Assembly (NCBI GenBank): GCA_016197155.1 | Contig: JACPWF010000032.1 | Coordinates: 1-57,713 of the forward strand | DNA: 57,713 nucleotides | Direction of reading: 5' to 3' | DNA from: Candidatus Omnitrophota bacterium | GTDB lineage: Bacteria > Omnitrophota > Gorgyraeia > 2-02-FULL-51-18 | Shown: piece after piece, positions 13,701-25,700 of the stretch | How the letters are laid out: each line of letters starts with the position of its first letter | How positions within the stretch are numbered: the stretch's first letter is position 1 | The notes under the pieces: generated by a model | The model's input: only the letters and a program-made list of their open reading frames with translations | What the model was told of the DNA's origin: nothing | Database searches by the model: none | Made by a program: the position numbers and the translations under genes

Positions 13701-16700
13701 AGGATATTCTGGAATCCATGAATAGCCATGAGCTCATGGAATTGTTGAAGAAAATAGGGGTCAAAAAGGTGCCCCGTTCCAAGAGATTCTACGTCATCTC
13801 CGGTCCTTCCGGGGTGGGCAAGGGAACGTTGATCATGGATGGCCTGATGAAAAAATATAGCGACGTGATGCGCCGTGAAATTTTGTACAACAGCCGTAGG
13901 AAACGACTTGGAATCCGTCCCGAAACGGACGGCGTGGACTACCACTTTAGGACTGAGGCCGATCTCACCCAGTCGCAAAAAGACCATGGATTTATATTGA
14001 TAAAAGAACCCTTAGGGGGAGACATTCATGGCATTGACCCCCAGGCCATTGAGAGGAGCCTGGATTTGGCCCAGATCACCATCATGGAGATGGCCAATAA
14101 CGCCGCCGCCGCAGTCCGTGAGCGATGGCCGGCCACCTCCATTTTTATTACGCCTTTATCAAATGAGGAAATCAGAAACCGCATGGCGCTTGGCCGGAAG
14201 ACGCGCGAACAGGTCATCAAGGAGGAAATCACCAGGCGTATCGAGTCCCGCAACAAGCAGAGACATATCGCCTTGTCTCGAGACACTCTCAAGGCCAGGC
14301 TGGACTATGCCGTGGAGCAAATCAATAGACGAAACGAGTATGATTTCATCGTCGTGAATCCCCTTGACGCGATTGACGCGACCCTCGAGACTTTGGCTAG
14401 AATTATTTTCAGGAGCGCCTTGTCCGCCATTTTTGAAGAAGATATTGCCAATGGTCGTCACTATGTTCTTTTGTATCAAGAAAAAACGCCTCTCAGCGAA
14501 ACCAAACGCATCTTAAGGGCTTTGAACACTCACTATGAATTCATAGAGGGTCCCGAGATCGTGGACCCGGACGTACTGACTTATAGGTTAGAGGAATTGA
14601 TTAGGCAATTGCGGTCCATGTCTCAGGAGGATCGGGTTGGGACCGTGGAAGAGCAGGAACGGCCGGGCGAGGGCCTTCTTTATATAGCCCAACACTGGCT
14701 GGATCTCAATATTACCGGAAATCCCAATCATGCGAGAGTCTTACGGTCCGTGAGGGAGATTCGGACAATGCAAGCGCCCGCCGGGGCGCGGTTGACTTTC
14801 GGAATTCTAAACGAGTTTTCTTTGCGCTTTTTGAGAATTTTAAAGGCCTATCATTGGAGATGGGCCAAAGCCGTTCGTGATATCAACGAATATGCCAAGG
14901 CCCTTCGTCAAACTTTTTTGCAAACGGTTGTCACTCAGGAGTTTTTCGATGTTCTGGGTGAGAATGGTTTGCCCTTGGGGTTTGCCAAGCCCAGGGAGCT
15001 TATCCACCAAGACGGCGACTGGCATTCAAATATTTATATTTTTGGATTCATGCCGGACGGGCGAATCGTTTTACAAAGGAGATCAGCAAAGAAAGAACTC
15101 TATCCGAACGCGCTGGATGCGACAGCGAGCGGGCATGTCGATGTCGGGGAAAAGCCGGTGGATGCCGCACGCAGAGAATTAGCCGAGGAAGTGGGAGTTA
15201 GGCTTGATAAGAAAACTCTCTTTCAGATTGGGCCGACCCGTCGGACAAGGATGGTTGAAGATTATCCCAGAAAAGGATACTGGGAGAGAGAATGGGTGAC
15301 CATTTTTGGGTTTGTTCTGCCGCGGGACCAGGTCCCCCGGCCGGATGGCGGGGAAGTGTCGGAGGTTTTAGAAAGTACGCTGGACGACATTTTGGCCGGA
15401 TTGCGCCGCTCTCGCGACGACTACGCGGCGGTCCGATTGCTTTTAGAAGATCAGGACGTCGTGCAAGACTTGCGCTCATTCGAAAAGGCAGTGAGGGAAT
15501 CACAAAATCTTTCTCCCCGTCAGATGAATGCAAAACTGCACCAGATGTTTGGGGCCCGACTGGCGGATCGCGGAAACAGGATCAAATCGGTGTGGACAAA
15601 AACGGCCTTGGCCCTCACAGGCTTGGCCACCGCTATGGCAGGGCTGGGCCGCCCCTCGCCGGCGAGGCTTGCGGCGGCTAAGTTCACAACTATTTTAACT
15701 CTTGCCGCGGGCATGTTTTTGGCCGTAAGCGCCGGCCGTCCGACGTCCGCTCAGCGCCCTCCGGCCGGTTTCTATTTAAAGCAGTTTGAGCAGAAGCCGG
15801 AGGCATCGAAGGCTATCAGTAAGAGCGGAGAAACTGCCGGTGGGTTTTACACGGCGCCCAAACCGACCGGCCGGCAAATTATTTATCTCGGCCGCAGTTA
15901 TCCTGAAGTGATGAGGACAGACACACGGAACGGAAGAAAGCAGTACTTGGCGATCGAGCCAACCGGAGAAGAAAAGGGAGAAGAAATTGCCCGTCTGGAT
16001 AAAGCCAAAAACGAAGCCGAGGTTCTAGAATCCGAAGGCCTTTCTCACGTCCATAAATTTTTCATTGACCCTCAAAATCCCAATCGGTTGAATGTTCTCG
16101 AACCGAAGACACTGCTCATTCTTTCAAGGCTCGATGGTGAAAAACGAATCATAGCGAGAAAAACTCCCGTAAGACCCGACCTGTCCACGTCATCCAACCC
16201 CGAAGGGCTTGATGATGACAACACGTGGGATGAGATTTACAACCAGGATGGGGACTTGTTGGCCAAAGTCATGGGCGGACTGGATGAAAACGGCAGGCTT
16301 GGCTTTCATTCCATCGATATCCGCACGTCATTACTTCATCCGAATGACCCTCTCGCCAAAAGGGGGCTTGTCCGCGAGTCGCACCTTTATGAATATGACG
16401 TTGCCAAGGGTTACGATTTAGGCCGCTACAATCCAAGAGACGCGGTGATGACTGTGCGCGTGCTGGACAAAGAAGGCAGGCCTTTTCCTCCCGCGCTTTC
16501 TCCCGGACAAATCGCGGACATAGCGGCGGGCCGTGTGATCTTGGAATACAAAAATAACCGGAACGGCCTCACGTGGCGTAAGGTTCGGAACGAGCACTAT
16601 CCGTATCTCGGGCACAAGCCGCGCGTGATCGCCATTCTCTCGAAAAACGGGGGAGGAAATGTTCAAGTCCTCCGCCGGGAATATGTCGGAAAAGTATCCC

Positions 16701-19700
16701 TCGAAGAATTAATCCGGCCGTTTCCTTCAGATATAAAAGGTTTTTTGACAAATATACTAAAGTCGGAAGGGCTCCTGCCCTGGGATCCCGGCGCGCCACA
16801 AAAACTTGTTTTGAGACGGGAAAGAGTCGTCAATCAGAGTCTAAACACGGAGTGGGAACAATATGTGGTCGATGGGGACCCGGATGAAAAGGTTTTTCTC
16901 GTTAAGAAAAAACTGGAAATCATCATCAACACGCGCTGGAACCCCTCCGGCCATCCGATCGAAAGCCTCAAATTGACGCCGGATTTTAAAAACGTGACTT
17001 ATCTTTTTCAGGGCGGTCAAGGCATGAAAGCCCGGGACGTTTACGCGTCGGTCAGTTTGCCGTTTAATACGGATCTTGGAAAATTGGAGATCGATCGTGA
17101 GACCGTATTGCCTCAGGTCATCGAAATCCCGATGATTCTCACAGGCGATCAACGTAACGCGTCCTATGGGACGATAGACTCCCTGCGGTCTATCCGGAAT
17201 TCCCGCGCCATTCCGCCGAACGCGACCCGGATTTTCCTGTGGCCGTACGATTCCCTCGGCCGGGATGTCCTGCGTGTCACCCCGGACAAGACGCTTGTGA
17301 CCAACGGGTGGTGGGTGAAGGATGCGCCTTTTGGTGTTGTTCCTTTCACCCAACGGAATATCCCTGCTCGCGAGACCGAGTATAAACCATGGAAACACCA
17401 GGAGAAATCCGTGTTCAAAGGGGCGGTTAAGTACGCGCTTCGCGAAGTTAACGGGCGTTCTGTGCTCGATCCGGAAAGTGTCGTTTCCCATCGACTTGGC
17501 GATGCGCTCGGAACCGATCAGAAGGGCCAGCCATATTTTCTCGGTTTTGTGTATGAAGTGGACAACAACCGATTTATTTTCAGGCAGGTGTACGGCGCGG
17601 AAGGCAATCTCATCGCTTCCTACTACCGGAAAGTGCTATACCGCATCCTAAACGGCGGTTTTTTCGGACTGGGTATCCGCACGCTTCCCGACACTAAACC
17701 GGAGGCTGTTCTTTTTGACGTGCATGAGCCAAGAATGCTTCCCGTCGTGTCTTATGGCGTGGATCTACCGACTAAAGAGACGCCATCGGGAAAAATTTAC
17801 ATCACCTGGAAAGAATGGCGGGGCTTCACTTATTATCGCACCCGGGACGGGTTTCAGGGAGAGAGGCAATTGGTCCGTGAAGCCGAAGCTCTTAACCCAG
17901 ACAAGATCTACGATCAGGATTATGAATTCGAAAATGGAATTTTTAAAACGAAATCCCGTCACCGGCTGGTCCAAAGCTGGTTTTTGTCGGAAGACGGCCG
18001 GCCCCGGCTGGCTTTTCTCTTTGGCCTTTTTTTCCCGATTGCTTTTGCCATGGGCTACGCAGGCTTGGCCCTGTGGTATTGGAAAAGACGTTGGCAGAAG
18101 GAGGAGAGAGGACACGGCAGTGGCGCCCGGTTAGCGCTACCGGATGATATCCAAGTCATGGAACAGGACGTTGATAAACTGTTCGTAACGGGCTCCAAAG
18201 CCGAAGTCGCTGTTGTAAGAGACCGGGTCAAAAAACTGTTGAGAAGGGGTCTGATGCGGGGAACGTCCATCAAAGATACCGTCGCCGATCAGTTTCAATA
18301 TTACAAAAATTGGGTGCGCCATGTTTTGGGAGGATTTACCAACAACGGCGAAGGGAAGGCTAAAGCCGTTGAAAATGGGGAATTCGGCATCGAAGAGTTC
18401 TATCTGTGGCATCTCCTCAATACCAAGTCGGGGAATTTTGATAATCCCACGCCCGCTTTCATCAGCTACTGTTTCTATCGGATTAAAAATCATATCGACA
18501 TTGATCCAGACGCAAGTCAGTGGCATCAAAAGCAGGTGAAGCGGTTTCACCGCCTTTTAGAGCTTCATATTTTCACTCATAAAAAAGTTAAAGATCACAG
18601 CGGCAACCAGGTTTTTCCGCAGGAAGATTACATGCATCATGATGACGTCGAAAACCTGTTTCGAACCCCTTCTTTTGTGAATGGGTATGACGCAAACAAG
18701 GAAAAAGAGATAGACGACTATCTCGCCCGCATTTCTGGAGAAATGGAGAGAAACAGGCTTGGTTATATGCCAAAGGGAAAATTATTTGAAAACGCGCCGG
18801 TATGGAAAGGGTTTAAAGACCGGTCCGGAGGGCTCTTTGGCTGGAAGGGGAAACTTTCCGTTCTCTCAACTTTTTTTGCGTTCGTCGTCGCGCCCTTCGG
18901 GTTTGCCGGGCACGCGGTGTGGGCGGCGAAGTCCCTGATCGATAACCCGTCTTCTCTGGGTTTAGTTTTAGCGGTTTTTATCGGTTTGGCGGCGACCACC
19001 GGATTGATTTCAAAACTGCTTTCCCGCTGGAATAAGGTTCCCAAAGAACAATCCCCAGTCCCCCTGAGCCGCGGATTTGAAGTCGAAAAATCGGATGCCG
19101 GCCGTGTTCGTTTGAAACGGCTTTTGTTCGGCGTAGCCTTTTGGATCCCCAATCTTATCACCGCTTATTTCACGAGCCGCTTCGTCGAGATTCCGGCGGC
19201 ACGCATGCTGGAGGCGGTCGAGACCTACCCCGGCATGCATCTGGTGGATGGCGCCATCGCTCTGCTTCCCTTTTTCCTCATTTTTATCGTGCAGAGTTTC
19301 ACCTATTTCCACTTGGCCGCGGGAATGACCTCTTACTGGCTGGGGCTTGCAAGCGGCGTGGGGAGACTGCGCAACTGGCGCGATGTGCAAAAAGAAATAT
19401 CAAAAATAAATGGCAGCCGTCTCAGCGCCGCCGATCATTTTAAGCGTAAGATCCTTCCGCGGGATCTTCCTGAAGGGCGAAGTCAAATTGCGTGGGCAAA
19501 GGCGTGGAATTTGATCTGGGATATCCTGCTGGAAGAAGATGTGATATCCGAGGCCGAACACGGCCGTTCCATTTACACGCTCTCTAATACATCAGAAGTA
19601 GATTTTCTTGCCGGAACAATTACCGGAAAGCCGGATTTATCAAGGGCCCCGTTTAATAAGGACGTTCATGAAAGAATCGCCAATTTTCTTCAAAGTCTCT

Positions 19701-22700
19701 ACATGGAAATGCCTGATTCTCCGCAGTGGGATGTCCGATGGTCGGAAAGCATTCTTATCCCCGTCTTTGATGAAGTTATTTATAAGACTATCGAGGATTT
19801 GCAAAGGCCAACTTCTAGAACTGAATATACGGAACTTGAAACGTTGATCCGGAGGCATCGAGATGAGTATTGGAATTTTATTCATCGAATGAGGCGTGAA
19901 GGAAAAATAAGAGAAGAAGACGTTCAAGATCTGAAAGAAGATCTTACCGGCGACAAAGCCGTTCAAAAAGTACCTGAGGAAATACGCCAATGGGCTGGCC
20001 TGCGTTTCCAGGAGGTGTCCAGGAATCTGCGCGGGATAAACAATCAGCGGCGCGTCATCGAGTTTCTGGCGCGCGTGTATCATCCGGCGGCAGATGATCG
20101 GGAGATTCAAAAGTTTGTTAACGATGAGTTTGAAGTGATTGTCGGGCATCAGATATACGGTGAAACAGACGAAAAATTTAAACCCCAGCGGGAGGCGATG
20201 AATGAATTAATGATGCGTTACCCATTTATCAAAGTCGCCTACATTATCCAGGAGGGTGTCGGAGAGGGTCAGAGGTGGTATGGCGTTCTTGTCCAATACA
20301 ATCAATCGAAGAATGGAATCGAAGAATTAGCGCGCGTCGAGCTGCCGGGCAATCCTATCTTGGGAGAGGGTAAACCGGAAAACCAAAATCACATGCTAAA
20401 ATTTGCCCAAAATGAAATTATCACCCCGATCGACGTCAATCAGGACACGCACGCCGAAAACATGTTCACAAACGCCAACGCGAATGAAGTTTTCAACGAT
20501 CCACGCGTGCACATCGTCGCCGTCCCCGAAAAAATCATGACCATGAATTTCAACTGGATCGGCTGGGCGGCCGGTTTTTCCGACTGGGTGTTCAGCAACA
20601 GTTCGAAGCGCTTTCTCGCCTGGATCGAAGAGCTTTTTCACTATGGGCATCCGGATAAACTGCGGGCATCCGGCGTGCGCCAGTTCGGGGGACTCGGCAA
20701 GCCGTCAAAGGTGAATAAGGATATTTTCAAAGGTTTTATGACTAGGCTGGTGGGTGGGAAAATTGTCTGGGTAGAATTTACCCGCCGCCTCAAAGGCCGT
20801 GAGGTAGCCATGAAAACCACTACCGGTCTTTGGGGGAAATTTGCCGAGGGCAACACCCAACAGGCTGAAAGCCAAACGGTGCGGGAACTTGAAAGGGCCA
20901 ATCGGGACCGCGAGGGCGCGCGGCTTGCCCAGAAATTAACGGCCTGGCTGGACGATTTTCTGGAACAGCATCTATTTTTCTTCAGCGGCATAGGGCACTT
21001 TCTCAAGAAAAAACCTGTTGAATGGACCGGCAAGGCGATGCTTTTTTCCGTTGTTCTGATGGGTCTGAGTTTATTCATGGGCTTCCCCAGTGAAACGTTT
21101 TTTGGCTGGATTGGCCTGTACCTTTCACAAGCGATTTCCATCATGGGATTTTTTCATCTTACCCTCACTTTCGGCGTTTGGACCGGCACGGCGATATTTT
21201 ATTACCGGTTACCGTCTCTTATCGCCGTCTATGAGCCCACGCTCTATACGCTGGCGAACGGCCAAACCGCGGGTGAAAAAGGCGAACCCGCTTACTTTAA
21301 ATCCGGTCGAGGGATCAATTTTGATCACTTTGCCCCTTTTGATTCTTATGGTCCCGGACCTGATGACAATCCCAAAGAACCAGATTTGGATACGGTTTTT
21401 CAAGCTCAGTTTGGTATGGCGACGCCAAGCCTGATCATGGCCGCGGTGGGTTGGAAGTATTGGCACAACGCCGACTTTATCTGGACTTCTCTTTTTATCA
21501 TCATGCCCGTGCTGGCCTTTGTCACCCCGCTCATCCTTACCAACCATGGAACTACACCGTTGGGAGTTGGGAAAGGCATTCGTGAAGGGTACAAAATTTG
21601 GTGGTCATTATTCCTTAAAGACATGGTTTTATGGCTTCAAAAAATGGGTTCCATCTCAAAAGGTGTTGTTCATCCCAGCGTTAAAAAAACCTATTTGGGA
21701 ATTCCTTTGTTGAGAATTATCGCTCACTTTGTGAGCGCCCTCACGCGCGGCGGCCTCTATTTTCCGATCGTTTTTGTTTTGGGCGTTGTTTTACTCCCTG
21801 TCCGCGGGGCGATTGAAATCTATCAGGGTTGGGAAGGAAAAAACTTCCGGAAAAGATATGAAACTGCCGCCCGGCTGGCGGAGCGCGCCGGAAGCGGACT
21901 GACGACGGAAGAACTGAAAGAGAAAGTCCTGACGCAGATCCGGCTGGATGAGCTTTTGGACGGCTCGGACTATTCACGCGTGGTCAGCAATGATGAATTG
22001 TTTTCAGGCCTTTCGGATCAAACACTGCTGGCATTGGCGGCTGTTATTCGAAAGGAGATCCAAAATCTCAAAAGAATGAAAGGGCTGGATTTCCAGGGCC
22101 GGATGCGCGTGCTTAAGAGACAGGCCGTGGCTAATCGGATGCTGGCCGTCATTTATGGAAGGTATCTGTCGGAGCCGCGTCGGCGGCCGGCGCAGGTCAA
22201 GCGCTTTACGGATGCCATGAATGCGGCCGATGAACGCACCGCCAGGGCGATGGTTGAATTTAAAAAACAATCACTCGGCGAATTGAGGCGGGTCACAAAT
22301 ATTTTTGAGACTGAAGGATCGGCCAGGGGCATGATGACGCTCGGAGGCCCGGCACGCGACGTGACGCACATCAACTGGATATTGGGACGCGTTTCCATGA
22401 TCAACTGGTCCATGCGGTTTATCAAGCCTGGCACCAAGACAATAGAGATCTCGCCGCTCCACATTCAACTGATACCCATTCGGGAAAAAATGATCCGGCT
22501 CACATTCAAAGACCCGTTTGTTAAGAACGGCCAAACGCTCAAACCTCTTATCCTTCAAAATTCCGGCGATCTTGAAGCCGGCCTTCTCGATCCGGAGAAT
22601 CCTTACCGCCTTTTTCAAATGGCGCTGAAAAGGGTTTTAGACATGGATTTGGAAAGCGCGTTGGAAAAAACCGGCGGTTTCGAGGTTGAGTTTGAAATAG

Positions 22701-25700
22701 GCATCCCCCGACAGTCGGGACTGGGGGGGAGCCAGGTCATCTACGAGAGATTTTTAGCCCTCCTTTATTTTGCCCTGAGAGGTGTACACATTCAGGGCGG
22801 GGAAGGGGAACTATGGCTGGCGCTGAATACACAGCATGATGAGCAACTGCAGAAAATCTTCGGCGGAATACAGGATGCGGTTGCCGCGCCAGGAGCTTAT
22901 TTTAACGTCATTCACTTTGATGATTTCGGCTGGCCGACAGTGGAGTCCATCAACCCTCCCGGTTTGGTCCGCGCCATTCAAACATCCGTGGTTCTTTTTG
23001 TGATCCCGCAACCGCACGACGCGAGCAACGTTTTGAACCGCCTCAGGGAAAAATTGTACGATCGCGATCCCGAATTTTTGAGGCTGGCCGGAGAAGCGGC
23101 CGTTCGCGCGGGGAAAGCCCTGAAGATCCTGAAAGGACAGGCGACGGCAAAAGAACTTGGAGGCCAGACACCGGAACGGGCTTTTCTGGATCTGATGGTG
23201 GAAGATATCTATTATTTTCGCCTGATGCACGGCGAGGGGAATCCGATCATCGATGCTCTTTATCGTGATCCGGCCCTGCAGGCATTAACAGGCACGGTGA
23301 CCGTAAAAGAGAAAACCGCCGATGGTTGGGAGAGGGAAATTCAGATCGCGCGCATCGCTCCCCAGGGGGCCGAGGGTACGGCGGTGTCGATCGTCCTGGA
23401 GACAGACAGCGACGCTGCCCATAATCAGCTGAGAAATGCGCTTCAAAACTTTAATGCTGAATTTCAATTAGGAGCGCCCCTGATTTATCGGACAGCAGTG
23501 ACAAAAAAAGGCAGTGCCGTCTCCAGTTATGCGGTTGGCGAAGCGGGCGCCCGGCTGGCGGCTCAAAAACTGCAGATTGACAACTTAGAAAGTGAAGAAC
23601 TCTTTCGCGGACTGAGCCAGACACCATTTTTAGTAACGGGGTACGTGGCTGATGAACCGGCTGTCAGCGCGAGAGGGATTTTTTATGAAATTGACCCGAC
23701 ACAATCATTAATTGAACTGAGAAACCATACACCCAATTTATCCAGAGATTTTATGGAGCAGCCTCTCCAGTTGAATGACCACACCGCCGGGCATACAGTT
23801 CACGAATGGGCGGAGTTTTTAAAGGACAAGTTATCAGCTATGCGACAAGGAGAAAAAGGGAAAATGCGCTACGCCGTTTTCCCTATAACTCAAGAGCACG
23901 GATTCTCCTTGAACGATCTTGTGATCGAGAACGGACAATTCAGTTTACGAGAACCTGGAAAAAGAGGGCTGAGACAATTTTCGGAACGGTCAAAAAACAT
24001 TCGCCAGAACGGTATCTATGGGGTGCTCGGTTTGGACGAAGGGAAATCAGAGATCATGCGAATTTCCATGAACAACGGGACGCCTGTGGACGATGAGGGG
24101 AAAGAGCTGACACCGCCGTTCAAAAATGCTATTAGCGGGGCATTAATTATGAGGGCCGGACAAAATAAAATTGATGATATTCAGTTTGGATTTGACCAGA
24201 GAGAAGATTTAGATGACCGTTTTGTGAGCGATGACGGCCGTTTTAAACAGATGCTAGTGCCACAAAGCACTCAGGACCTTGGGTGGCCAAGAAACACCAG
24301 AATGCCGATGAGCTCATGGGGTATTACGGAAACCGACAAGCTTGGTTTTGTCCAGGTTTGGTCGGAATCGGAAGACGTGCCGCACACCGCAAGCCAGATC
24401 AACATCGACGAGTTATATCAAATACTGGGGCATTTTCGTTGGAAGGACGCGATATTGACCGGAACCAGCGGAGATATTTCTGCCGAAGTCAACGGACAGC
24501 ATTATTCCGCAAAGGCTCGGTGGAACTCAAGTCTCCAAAGTTTAATCGGCAAGCATGATAAAGGGCCCGATCATGGCTACCGGCGTTTGGGCCGTGTTAT
24601 GTTCTTGTATCCCAAATCCGCCGCCCGGCTGGCTAGAGAAGTCGGAGGCTGGAAGTTGGAAGCTGGAAGAGCGCTTCGAGTCATTTTAATGGGACTGGCG
24701 CTGTTTTTCCCGGCCGTGGGCGCGCAGGCGTCGGTGACAAAATACACTCCATACGGCCGCGCGGAGATCACCGCGAGCAACAGCACGCTTCGCACGATTG
24801 GCGCAAAGGCGGGACTGAATCCGTTGGCTTTTCGCACGATGCTTTACCGCAATCGCAGTCAGATGCATCGTCTGGGGATCGGGAAGGATCTTACCGGAGA
24901 GGAAGTGGAGGTCATGCCAGCCCGCCGCGTGCGAGAACTGCTTAGAAAACATTTAAAAGAGAATGAAAAAGTTTACGTCCCCTCTTTCCGCCCCGGCGGG
25001 GAAGGGAATCTCGTCCAAACGGCTGTAAAGAAAGGGACGATTACTTTTAGTCAATACCGCGATGCGGCGGAGACGGGCCGCGGGCCTTCTTTGAGGAAAA
25101 CAGCGAGGAAAACAGCCAAGGTGAACCAGTCGTGGCTGGGAATCGTCTGGTTGCCCGTAGCCGTAGCCGTAGCGGTTGCCGTGATGATCTTTGGAATGAT
25201 TTTGGCCCGCCGGAAAATTGTCCCGGCAGGCCCGCAGTCTGTCATTATCACTCCGCCTCGCGTGTCACGAAATCCATTGCCGCTCGCGAAGATCAACCAG
25301 AATAAGACTCTTGGACTGTGGATCTTTTTGACGGCGGCCTTTGCGGGATTGGTAGAATTATTTGGTTCCCTGGCGGCCAAGCGGCTGATGGAAAAGAAAC
25401 CGCAGGGCATCGGGCCCACAACGAGCGGAGCCTCATTCCGCGCGGCGCCGGCGCGGTCGCCGTTTGAAGCGGCCTGGATGGACAGGCCGTTTACGACGGA
25501 AATCCTGGCCCGTTCGTTCGGACTCCCAAGGAGCGAGGTTTACCGCGCTTTTCGGGCTGGTCTTTTTGGAAATATTTTGGAAGAGGAAGCCAATGGATCG
25601 TTCCGTTTCAGAAAAGGCCTGCGTTCGGCGGATTTTGAGGCCATTCAAAACATTCCCTCTTGGCAGTTCTGGAATCCTTACCGCCGACTCAATCTCACAT

